Positions 1-6,388 of a DNA stretch of 8,564 bases are shown here, piece by piece (position 1 is the stretch's first letter; the number at the start of each line of letters is the position of its first letter). The notes beneath the pieces are model-generated. The model did no database searches. It was not told where the DNA came from and worked only from the letters and a program-made list of their open reading frames with translations. The stretch comes from an uncultured Caulobacter sp. (GTDB taxonomy: Bacteria > Pseudomonadota > Alphaproteobacteria > Caulobacterales > Caulobacteraceae): the NCBI GenBank assembly GCA_937991555.1, contig CALKHU010000065.1, forward strand, positions 1 through 8,564, given 5' to 3'. The translations under genes were made by a program, and so were the position numbers.

Positions 1-1
1 C

Positions 2-943
2 GCGCGCGAGGCCATCGCCGACGTCGACCGGCTCTTTCCTGACCATTTCGGGACCTTGGACGCCTTCGGCTGGCCGACGACGGCAGGTCAGGCGGAAGAG
101 GCGCTCGACCACTTCCTCCGCGACGCCCTGCCGCTGTTCGGCGACTGGCAGGACGCCATGGCCACCGGCGAGCCGTTCCTGTGGCACAGCCTGGTCTCGA
201 CCTCGATCAATCTGGGCCTGCTCGACCCGTTCGATGTCTGCCGGAGGGCGGAGGCGGAATGGCGCGAGGGCCGCGCCGCGCTGAATGCCGTCGAGGGCTT
301 CGTCCGCCAGATCCTCGGCTGGCGGGAATTCGTGCGCGGCGTCTACTGGCTGAAGATGCCCGAATACGGCAGGCGCAACGCGCTGGACGCCGACCGGGCG
401 CTGCCCTGGCTGTTCTGGAGCGGCGAGACCGACATGGTCTGCGTGCGCGAGACGGTGATCGCCGCCCGCGACCACGCCTACGCCCACCACATCCAGCGGC
501 TGATGGTCGCCGGCAACCTGATGATGCTGCTGGGCGTGCATCCCGACGCGGTGGACGACTGGTACATGACCGTCTTCGCCGACGCCTACGAGTGGGTCGA
601 GATGCCCAACACCCGCGGCATGGCCACCTTCGCCGACGGCGGCATCGTCGGCTCAAAGCCCTATGCGGCCAGCGGGGGCTACATCAAGCGGATGAGCGAC
701 CACTGCGGCGGCTGCCGCTACGACCCGGCGGCGCGGACAGGCGAGGGCGCCTGCCCGTTCAACGCCCTCTACTGGGATTTCCTGATCCGCAACGAGGCGC
801 GGCTGGGCGGCAACGCCAGGATGGCGATGCCCTACAAGAACCTCGCGCGGTTCAGCGAAACGGAGCGCGGGGCGATCTCGAGGTGGGCGGAGACGGTGCG
901 GGAGCGGATGGGGGCTGTGCGGTTGGTTGAGGCCGAAGGGTAA
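2..943 (+). CDS. FeS-type bacterial cryptochrome/photolyase (PhrB-like, probable 6-4 photolyase), 5' partial
   Basis: The reading frame is open from the window edge and ends at TAA; 313 C-terminal residues are visible. Family knowledge: FeS-BCP proteins bind FAD and a [4Fe-4S] cluster and repair pyrimidine (6-4) photoproducts with blue light, in the cytoplasm. Seen here (numbered from base 2): cysteines C147, C235, C238 and C251. Their spacing of 88, 3 and 13 matches, from memory, the four cluster ligands of Agrobacterium PhrB (C350, C438, C441, C454). The His pair H162-H163 in YAHHIQRL falls where PhrB has H365/H366. WREFVRG, EWVEMPN and GSKPYAASG are typical FAD-domain motifs. The constant offset of about 203 residues implies that the missing N-terminus is the antenna half, for a full length near 516 aa. 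The TTG at 56 is internal, not the start. The gene converges on the Cfa-like gene with 33 bp between them. The family call is firm; 6-4 specificity is inferred. Confidence 0.93.
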   Translation, partial: AREAIADVDRLFPDHFGTLDAFGWPTTAGQAEEALDHFLRDALPLFGDWQDAMATGEPFLWHSLVSTSINLGLLDPFDVCRRAEAEWREGRAALNAVEGFVRQILGWREFVRGVYWLKMPEYGRRNALDADRALPWLFWSGETDMVCVRETVIAARDHAYAHHIQRLMVAGNLMMLLGVHPDAVDDWYMTVFADAYEWVEMPNTRGMATFADGGIVGSKPYAASGGYIKRMSDHCGGCRYDPAARTGEGACPFNALYWDFLIRNEARLGGNARMAMPYKNLARFSETERGAISRWAETVRERMGAVRLVEAEG

Positions 944-976
944 GGCCTTCTGAAGAAGAAGCGCGGTCAGCGCCGC

Positions 977-2218
977 TCACGCCTTCCCCAGGCTCACCTG
1001 CACCACGTCCGTCCGCCCCGTCCTGAACCCCGCCTCGCAGTAGGCGAGGTAGTAGCGCCACATGCGGCGGAAGCGGTCGTCGAAGCCGAGCTTGCGGATG
1101 TCGTCCCAGGCGGCGTCGAAGCGCTTCATCCACTCCGACAGGGTGTCGGCGTAGTCCTGGCCGAAGCGGCGGACCGAGAGCCAACCGAGGCCGGCCTTGT
1201 CGGTCTCCTGCTTCAGCCGGGTCTCGCTGGGCAGCATGCCGCCCGGGAAAATGTACTTCTGGATGAAGTCGGCGCGGCGACGGTAGACCCCGAACAGCTC
1301 GTCGCGGATGGTGATGATCTGCAGGCCGGCGCGGCCGCCGGGCGAGAGTACGTCGCGGATCTTTCCGAAGTAGGTCGGCCAGTACTCCTCGCCGACGGCC
1401 TCGAACATCTCGATCGAGGCGACGCGGTCGAACTGGCCGTCGACGTCGCGGTAGTCGATCAGCCGGATGTCCGTCTTCTCCGCCAGTCCCTGCTCGAACA
1501 GGCGCTTGCGGGCGAAATCGTACTGCTCCTGGCTGATGGTGATGCCGGTGACCTTCGCCCCGACCTCCTTCGCAGCGAACTCGGCGAACCCGCCCCAGCC
1601 GCAGCCGATCTCCAGCACGCTCTGGCCGCTCTGAAGCTCCATCGCGCGGGCGAGGGCGGCGTATTTCTGCTGCTGGGCCTGGTCGAGCGGCTCGCCGGGC
1701 CGCTCGTAGACAGCCGAGCTGTAGGTCATCGTCCGGTCCAGCCACTTCGAATAGAAGTGGTTGCCGAGGTCGTAGTGGGCGTGGATGTTCCGCCGGCTGC
1801 CCTCGCGGTCGTTCCGGTGCAGCATGTGCATCACGAAGTTCACCGCCCGGACGATCGGGTTGCCCTCGACCAGGGTGTTGATGCGGTCGAAGTTCATCGC
1901 GAAGCCGGTGAGCAGGGCGGGCAGGTCGGGCGTGTCCCACTCCTGCGCCATGTAGCCTTCCGCGAACCCGATGGATCCGGCCGACAGACAGCGCCGGATG
2001 AAGCGGTAGTCCTTGACCGCGATGCGGATGTCCGGGCCCGGCTCGGTTCCGGCGCAGCGGATCTCGTCGCCGGCCGGCAGGACCCAGGTGATCGAGCCAT
2101 AGCGCCAGTTCTCTGCGCAGACCCGGACGGCGGTGCGGAAGATGGCCGGCGCGCTGCGCAGGGCCGGAATGTCCCATCCGGGACTGGTCGAGGCGGGCGT
2201 CAGGTCCGTGATCGTCAT
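977..2218 (-). CDS. Cyclopropane-fatty-acyl-phospholipid synthase family SAM methyltransferase (divergent active site)
   Basis: A 413-aa protein of the Cfa/mycolic acid cyclopropane synthase family, which adds a SAM-derived methyl or methylene to double bonds of membrane phospholipid acyl chains. Seen: HYDLGNHFYS (about 149-158), SAM motif I VLEIGCGWGG at 201-210, GITISQEQYDFARKR, SIEMFEAVG with E273, and YIFPGGMLPS at 322-331. Aligned by eye to E. coli Cfa, the bicarbonate-site residues E239, I268 and Y317 are kept as E273, I304 and Y356. However C139 becomes S168 and H266 becomes I302. It may therefore be a classical cyclopropane synthase variant or a methyltransferase making another methylated or furan-type fatty acid (UfaM-like); the sequence alone does not decide. 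The ATG at 2218 is preferred over the ATG at 2251 because AGGGGAG lies 5 nt upstream and MTITDL fits better. The gene lies 119 bp downstream of phrB on the same strand, so it may share its transcript or have its own promoter. Confidence 0.93.
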   Translation of the reverse strand: MTITDLTPASTSPGWDIPALRSAPAIFRTAVRVCAENWRYGSITWVLPAGDEIRCAGTEPGPDIRIAVKDYRFIRRCLSAGSIGFAEGYMAQEWDTPDLPALLTGFAMNFDRINTLVEGNPIVRAVNFVMHMLHRNDREGSRRNIHAHYDLGNHFYSKWLDRTMTYSSAVYERPGEPLDQAQQQKYAALARAMELQSGQSVLEIGCGWGGFAEFAAKEVGAKVTGITISQEQYDFARKRLFEQGLAEKTDIRLIDYRDVDGQFDRVASIEMFEAVGEEYWPTYFGKIRDVLSPGGRAGLQIITIRDELFGVYRRRADFIQKYIFPGGMLPSETRLKQETDKAGLGWLSVRRFGQDYADTLSEWMKRFDAAWDDIRKLGFDDRFRRMWRYYLAYCEAGFRTGRTDVVQVSLGKA

Positions 2219-2223
2219 CGGCG

Positions 2224-2230
2224 CTCCCCT
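2224..2230 (-). promoter_or_regulatory. Ribosome binding site of the Cfa-like gene
   Basis: AGGGGAG on the minus strand ends 5 nt before the ATG at 2218. It is the clearest Shine-Dalgarno match in the window and decides the start; the ATG at 2251, 11 codons further upstream, lacks a comparable match. Confidence 0.7.
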
Positions 2231-2258
2231 GTGTCGGCGGGAAGGTAACATCGTTTTT

Positions 2259-2271
2259 TCGCGTAACGCGA
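2259..2271 (-). repeat. Inverted repeat TCGCG-N3-CGCGA upstream of the Cfa-like gene
   Basis: Perfect 5-bp arms around a 3-nt spacer, 40 bp before the start codon and immediately followed, on the minus strand, by a six-A run. It is not followed by a T-run in the direction of transcription, so it does not look like an intrinsic terminator. It could be an operator half, a 5' UTR hairpin, or chance in GC-rich DNA. Confidence 0.35.
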
Positions 2272-2275
2272 GTAT

Positions 2276-2292
2276 GGACCGTCACGCGGTCC
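2276..2292 (-). repeat. Inverted repeat GGACCG-N5-CGGTCC upstream of the Cfa-like gene
   Basis: Perfect 6-bp arms separated by 5 nt, 57 bp before the start codon and 4 bp from the neighbouring palindrome at 2259-2271. The symmetry and length resemble a binding site for a dimeric regulator or a transcript hairpin. I cannot name a regulator, and I found no convincing ECF sigma -35/-10 pair here. Confidence 0.4.
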
Positions 2293-2313
2293 TTCCGAGA
2301 TCGGATCGCTTCT

Positions 2314-2337
2314 CCCTCGCCGCAAGGGGGCGGAGGG
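2314..2337 (-). terminator. GC-rich hairpin abutting the phrB stop codon
   Basis: CCCTC and GCC pair with GGC and GAGGG around a 7-nt loop, with one bulged base. The structure begins directly after the phrB TGA. No T-tract follows, so it may act only as an mRNA-stabilising or pausing hairpin. By memory it resembles the short GC-rich intergenic palindromes frequent in Caulobacterales genomes. Confidence 0.35.
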
Positions 2338-3804
2338 TCAGTCGAACGCGGCCAGACCCTCGCCGCGAACGGCCCTGTGCGCCTCCAGCGCCCGCGTCCG
2401 CGCCTCGGCATGGTCGACGATCGGGCGCGGGTAGGTGACGCCGAGGCGGACGCCGGCGGCGGCGAGGCGGCCGGGGGAGGCCGTCCAGGGCGCGTGGATG
2501 ACGTCGGCCGGCAGCTTCGCGAGTTCCGGCGCCCAGCGGCGGACATAGGCGCCGTCGGGATCGAACTTCTGGCCCTGCGAGACGGGATTGAAGATCCGGA
2601 ACCAGGGCGAGGCGTCGGCGCCGCTGCCGGCGACCCACTGCCAGTTGGCCGCGTTCTGCGCGATGTCGGCGTCGACCAGGGTGTCCCAGAACCAGGCCTC
2701 GCCCTCGCGCCAGTCGATCAGCAGGTCCTTGATCAGGAATGAGCCGGCGATCATCCGCACGCGGTTGTGCATGAAGCCGGTGGCCCACAGTTCGCGCATG
2801 CCGGCGTCGACGATCGGATAGCCGGTCAGGCCCTTTCGCCATGCCTTCAGCCCCGCGGGATCCTCGCGCCAGGCGAAGCGGTCGAACTCCGGCTTGAAGT
2901 TGTCGGTCGGCAGGTCGGGCCAGTGGAACAGCAGGTGGTGGTTGAACTCCCGCCAGCCGAGTTCGGCCAGGAACTTGTCGACCTGGTCCTGCGGCGCGCC
3001 CCGGCGGGCGGCGGACTGGATCGCCCGCCAGACCTGGCGTGGGCCGATCTCGCCGAAATGCAGATGGGGCGAGAGCCGCGACGTGCCGGCCACGTCCGGC
3101 CGGTCGCGCATCCCGGCGTAGTCGAGCAGGCCGCGATCGATGAACCGCTCCAGCAGGGCCATCGCGCCGGCCTCGCCAGGAGTCCAGCCGGAGAAACCGG
3201 TCGACCAGTCGGGTCCGGCCGGGTGCAGGCCCCAGTCGGCGATATCCTCCGAGTCCGGCCATTGCGACGGCGCGGAAAGTGCGTCGGGCGTCGGCAGCGC
3301 GGGGACGTCCGGGATCACCGTCCGCGCGGCGCGCCAGTAGGGCGTGAACACCTTGTAGGGCTCGCCGGAGCCCGTCTTCACCGTCCACGGCTCGGCCAGC
3401 AGGCCGCCGTTGCAGGAGACGGCCTCGACGCCGTCAGCCTTCAGATCCGACTTGAGGGCGCTGTCCCGAGCCACCGAATGCTTGTCGTAGAGCCGGTTCC
3501 AACAGACGGCCCCGGCCCCGGTCGCCGCGACGATCTCGCCGATCTCGTGGCGTGGATCGCCCCGCCGCAGGATCAGCCGCGACCCGCGCGCCGCAAGCGC
3601 CGCGTCGAGCGCGCGCAGAGACTTGGCCAGCCACCAGCGGCTCGCCCCGCCCAGCGGCCGGGCGGTTTCGTCGAGGACGTAGAGCGGAATCACCGGCCGC
3701 CCGCCCGCCGCGGCCTCTGCCAGGGCCGGGTTGTCGGTCAGCCGCAGATCCTGGCGGAACCAGACGATGGCGGGGGAGGCGGGGGAGGGGGCTGCGGCGG
3801 TCAC
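2338..3804 (-). CDS. phrB: Deoxyribodipyrimidine photolyase (class I CPD photolyase)
   Basis: A 488-aa cytoplasmic flavoprotein that splits cyclobutane pyrimidine dimers with blue light; E. coli PhrB is of similar length (472 aa). The N-terminal antenna-binding alpha/beta domain opens with IVWFRQDLRLTDNPAL from about residue 13. The C-terminal FAD-binding domain carries WREF (284-287), GYPIVDAGMREL, HNRVRMIAGSFLIKDLLIDW (346-365) and NWQWVAGSGADASPWFRIFN. The electron-transfer tryptophan triad of E. coli (W306, W359, W382) is complete as W312, W365 and W388. It starts at GTG, with only a weak purine stretch upstream; no other start codon lies near enough to the conserved N-terminus. It is divergent from hldE (80 bp) and upstream of the Cfa-like gene on the same strand. 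With the FeS photolyase 1.4 kb away, the locus encodes two photolyase classes, probably for the two main UV lesions. The antenna chromophore cannot be told from the sequence. Confidence 0.96.
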   Translation of the reverse strand: MTAAAPSPASPAIVWFRQDLRLTDNPALAEAAAGGRPVIPLYVLDETARPLGGASRWWLAKSLRALDAALAARGSRLILRRGDPRHEIGEIVAATGAGAVCWNRLYDKHSVARDSALKSDLKADGVEAVSCNGGLLAEPWTVKTGSGEPYKVFTPYWRAARTVIPDVPALPTPDALSAPSQWPDSEDIADWGLHPAGPDWSTGFSGWTPGEAGAMALLERFIDRGLLDYAGMRDRPDVAGTSRLSPHLHFGEIGPRQVWRAIQSAARRGAPQDQVDKFLAELGWREFNHHLLFHWPDLPTDNFKPEFDRFAWREDPAGLKAWRKGLTGYPIVDAGMRELWATGFMHNRVRMIAGSFLIKDLLIDWREGEAWFWDTLVDADIAQNAANWQWVAGSGADASPWFRIFNPVSQGQKFDPDGAYVRRWAPELAKLPADVIHAPWTASPGRLAAAGVRLGVTYPRPIVDHAEARTRALEAHRAVRGEGLAAFD

Positions 3805-3884
3805 GCCGCTTCTACGCCGCGGCGCGCGAGTCGGTTCAACGGCCGCTTGACCGCCCCCACGTCAGAGCCCACACCCTGCCGTTC
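3805..3884. promoter_or_regulatory. Divergent phrB / hldE intergenic promoter region
   Basis: This 80-bp gap must hold the promoters of both divergent genes, unless phrB or hldE is transcribed from within its neighbour. On the + strand, TTGACC at 3847-3852 could be a -35 box for hldE, but no good -10 follows at 17 bp. On the minus strand, TTGAAC lies 17 bp from CGTAGA, weakly promoter-like and so close to the GTG that a leaderless phrB mRNA would result. Neither gene has a clear Shine-Dalgarno sequence. No recognisable ECF-type motif was found. Confidence 0.35.
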
Positions 3885-5351
3885 ATGGACCTCGCTTCGC
3901 TCCAGTCCCTCCTGACCACCGTCACCGGCGCCCGCGTGGCCTGCGTCGGCGATGTGATGCTGGACCGCTTCGTCTACGGCGAAGTCACCCGCACCTCGCC
4001 CGAGGCGCCGATCCCGGTGCTGAATCGCGCCCGCGAGATCGCCATGCTCGGCGCGGCCGGCAATGTGGCGCGCAACGTCGCGTCGCTCGGCGGAACCGCC
4101 GCCCTGGCCGGAGTCATCGGCGACGACGCCGCCGCCAACGAGGCGCTCGGCATGATCGGCGCCGACTTGCGCATGGAGGGCCATCTGGTTTCCGACCGGA
4201 CGCGGCCCACCACCGTCAAGACGCGCTATGTCGCCGCCGGCCAGCAGCTGCTGCGGGTCGACAGCGAGGATGCGCGGCCGATCGGCCGGGAGGCCGAGGC
4301 CAGGCTGCTGGGCGCGGTTCGCCACGCCGTCGCCGACGCGGGCGCCATCCTGCTCAGCGACTACGGCAAGGGCGCCGTGACCCAGGCGGTGATCGAGGCC
4401 TGTCTCGAGGCCGCGCGGACCTCGGGCGCGGTGCTGATCGTCGATTCCAAGGCGCGCAGTTTCGCCCGCTACGGCGCGGCGGACATCGTCAAGCCGAACG
4501 CCGCCGAACTGGCCGCGGCCACCGAACTGCCCACCACGACCGACCCGGAGGTCGAGGCCGCCCTGGCGCGGGCGCTGGACCTGTCGCGGGCCAGGGCCGT
4601 GCTGGTCACGCGCGCCGCCAAGGGCATGAGCCTGGCCGTGCGCGGCCAGCCGGTGCGCCACTTCCCGGGCCGTCCGCGCGAGGTGTTCGATGTCTCCGGC
4701 GCCGGTGACACCGCGCTGGCCGCGCTGGGCCTGGCGCTGGCGGCGAAGGCCGACCCGGCCGCCGCCGTCGAGTTCGCGTTGCTCGCCTCCGGCGTCGCGG
4801 TCGGCAAGGCCGGCACCGCCGTGGTCTCGCCGCAGGAGCTGGTCGAGGCCGAGATCACCGCGCACATGGCTCCGGCCGAGGCCAAGCTGGCCACGCCGGG
4901 CCAGGTCGCCGCCAAGGCCCAGGCCTGGCGCGAGGCCGGCCTGAAGGTGGGCTTCACCAACGGGTGCTTTGACATCCTCCACAAGGGCCACGTCGCCTAT
5001 CTCGCCCAGGCCCGCGCCTGGTGCGACCGGCTGATCGTCGGCGTCAACAGCGACCGCTCCGTGCGGGCGCTGAAGGGCGAGGGGCGGCCGGTCAACGATC
5101 TCGAGTCGCGGGCCCTGGTCCTCGCCGGCCTCGCCCACGTCGATCTCGTCGCCCCGTTCGACGAGGAGACGCCGATCGAACTCATCAAGGCCGCGAGGCC
5201 CGACGTCCTGGTCAAGGGCGCCGACTACACCGTCGAGGGCGTGGTCGGCCACGAGCTCGTCCAGGGCTGGGGCGGCGAGGTGAAGCTCGCCCCCATCGTC
5301 GAGGGCTACTCGACCTCCGCCGCCATCGCCCGCATCACCGAAAAGGCCTGA
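3885..5351 (+). CDS. hldE: Bifunctional D-glycero-beta-D-manno-heptose-7-phosphate kinase / heptose-1-phosphate adenylyltransferase
   Basis: A 488-aa fusion enzyme (E. coli HldE is 477 aa) catalysing two non-consecutive steps of ADP-heptose synthesis for LPS core: phosphorylation of heptose 7-phosphate to the 1,7-bisphosphate, and adenylylation of heptose 1-phosphate. The N-terminal PfkB/ribokinase domain (about 1-320) shows GAAGNVARNVASLGG and the signature DVSGAGD at 269-275, with D275 the expected catalytic base. The C-terminal nucleotidyltransferase domain (about 350-488) shows TNGCFDILHKGHV with HxGH at 366-369, VGVNSDRSVRALKG and VKGADY. The ATG at 3885 is chosen because the protein then begins like other HldE proteins; starts further upstream in this open frame would overlap phrB. 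No obvious ribosome binding site precedes it. hldD follows after 8 bp. The genes for the isomerase GmhA and phosphatase GmhB are not in the window. Confidence 0.97.
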   Translation: MDLASLQSLLTTVTGARVACVGDVMLDRFVYGEVTRTSPEAPIPVLNRAREIAMLGAAGNVARNVASLGGTAALAGVIGDDAAANEALGMIGADLRMEGHLVSDRTRPTTVKTRYVAAGQQLLRVDSEDARPIGREAEARLLGAVRHAVADAGAILLSDYGKGAVTQAVIEACLEAARTSGAVLIVDSKARSFARYGAADIVKPNAAELAAATELPTTTDPEVEAALARALDLSRARAVLVTRAAKGMSLAVRGQPVRHFPGRPREVFDVSGAGDTALAALGLALAAKADPAAAVEFALLASGVAVGKAGTAVVSPQELVEAEITAHMAPAEAKLATPGQVAAKAQAWREAGLKVGFTNGCFDILHKGHVAYLAQARAWCDRLIVGVNSDRSVRALKGEGRPVNDLESRALVLAGLAHVDLVAPFDEETPIELIKAARPDVLVKGADYTVEGVVGHELVQGWGGEVKLAPIVEGYSTSAAIARITEKA

Positions 5352-5359
5352 TCTCCGAC

Positions 5360-6361
5360 ATGACCCGCCGCATCGTATTCGTCACCGGCGGGGCCGGCTT
5401 CATCGGCTCCAACATCGTCGCCCGCCTGGCCGAGGATCCGTCGCTTGACCTCGTCGTCTGCGACCGCCTGCGCGAGGCCGAGCTCGGCAAGTGGCGCAAC
5501 ATCGCCAAGCATCCGATCGGCGATATCGTCATGCCCGAGGACGCGTTCGAATGGCTCGAGAAGCGCTGGCAGGACGTGGCCATGGTGATCCACATGGGGG
5601 CGATCAGCTCGACCACCGAGCCGGACGCCGACAAGATCATCCAGAACAACTTCTGCCTGTCGCGCGATCTCTACCGGTGGTGCACCGACCGCCAGCGCCG
5701 GTTCATCTACGCGTCGTCGGCGGCGACCTACGGCGACGGCGCGCAAGGCTTCACCGACCGCAACGACCTCGACAGCCTCAAGGCGCTGCGGCCGCTGAAC
5801 GCCTATGGCTGGTCCAAGTCGCTGTTCGACCTGTTCGCCGCCCGGCAGGCCGCCCGGGATTACGCCCCGCCGCAGTGGGCGGGCCTGAAGTTCTTCAACG
5901 TCTACGGCCCCAACGAGGAGCACAAGGCGTCGATGAAGTCGGTGGCGTCGCAGATCTGGCCGAAGGTCCGCGGCGGCCACACGGTGCAGCTCTTCAAGTC
6001 GCACAATCCCGACTACGAGGACGGCGGGCAGCTGCGCGACTTCGTCTACGTCCGCGACGTCGCCGACGTGGTGCGCTGGCTGTACGACAACCCGCAGGTC
6101 AATGGCGTCTTCAACCTGGGCTCGGGCCAGGCGCGGTCCTTCCGCGACATGGCCGAGGCGGTGTTCGAGGCGGCGGGAAAGACGCCCGACATCGAGTACA
6201 TCCCGATGCCGCCGTCGATCCGCGACAAGTACCAGTACTTCACCCAGGCCGACATGGACCGCCTGCGCGCGGCCGGCTACCCGGGCCAGATGACGCCGCT
6301 CGAGGAAGGCATCGGCGACTATGTGCGCAACTACCTGAACACGAGCGATCCCTACCGCTAG
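5360..6361 (+). CDS. hldD: ADP-L-glycero-D-manno-heptose 6-epimerase
   Basis: A 333-aa cytoplasmic NADP-dependent short-chain dehydrogenase/reductase (extended SDR, NAD-dependent epimerase family) that converts ADP-D-glycero- to ADP-L-glycero-D-manno-heptose, the last step before heptose transfer to the LPS core. Seen: Rossmann motif TGGAGFIGSN at about 9-18, HMGAISSTTE, YASSAATYG, the catalytic pair Y149/K153 in AYGWSK, then FFNVYGPNEEHKASMKSV. The latter contains the lysine-bearing HKxSM segment characteristic of HldD as against other epimerases, and GQLRDFVYVRDV follows. It is slightly longer than the E. coli enzyme (310 aa). The ATG at 5360 is 8 bp after the hldE stop and directly precedes the Rossmann strand; the open frame upstream only overlaps hldE. 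Tight spacing indicates cotranscription with hldE, whose product it completes. Confidence 0.97.
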   Translation: MTRRIVFVTGGAGFIGSNIVARLAEDPSLDLVVCDRLREAELGKWRNIAKHPIGDIVMPEDAFEWLEKRWQDVAMVIHMGAISSTTEPDADKIIQNNFCLSRDLYRWCTDRQRRFIYASSAATYGDGAQGFTDRNDLDSLKALRPLNAYGWSKSLFDLFAARQAARDYAPPQWAGLKFFNVYGPNEEHKASMKSVASQIWPKVRGGHTVQLFKSHNPDYEDGGQLRDFVYVRDVADVVRWLYDNPQVNGVFNLGSGQARSFRDMAEAVFEAAGKTPDIEYIPMPPSIRDKYQYFTQADMDRLRAAGYPGQMTPLEEGIGDYVRNYLNTSDPYR

Positions 6362-6388
6362 GGCGCGGGCTCGTGTAACCATCGGCGC

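Noticed and set aside
944..976. Possible bidirectional terminator between the convergent photolyase and Cfa-like genes
   Set aside because: Only 4-bp self-complementary stretches (such as GCGC-N5-GCGC) and no T-tract; too weak to call.
2219..2251. Extension of the Cfa-like protein to the ATG at 2251
   Set aside because: The ATG at 2218 has a strong AGGGGAG site at proper spacing, while the upstream ATG has none and adds residues unlike the family.
852..2546. 564-codon minus-strand frame overlapping the Cfa-like gene and phrB in another frame
   Set aside because: Pro/Arg/Ala-rich shadow without motifs; the Cfa-like frame accounts for the strand.
2282..3388. 368-codon minus-strand frame inside phrB
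   Set aside because: Alternative frame of phrB, Arg-rich, no domain features.
3552..3884. N-terminal extension of hldE to the open-frame start
   Set aside because: It would overlap phrB by about 250 bp, and its translation is Arg/Ala/Pro-rich with no relation to HldE; the protein begins normally at 3885.
2767..3915. 382-codon plus-strand frame antisense to phrB
   Set aside because: Shadow of the photolyase with biased composition and a poly-Gly stretch complementary to the Pro/Ser-rich photolyase N-terminus.
3801..5252. 483-codon minus-strand open frame antisense to hldE
   Set aside because: Composition typical of a shadow frame; hldE on the opposite strand has full-length domain matches.
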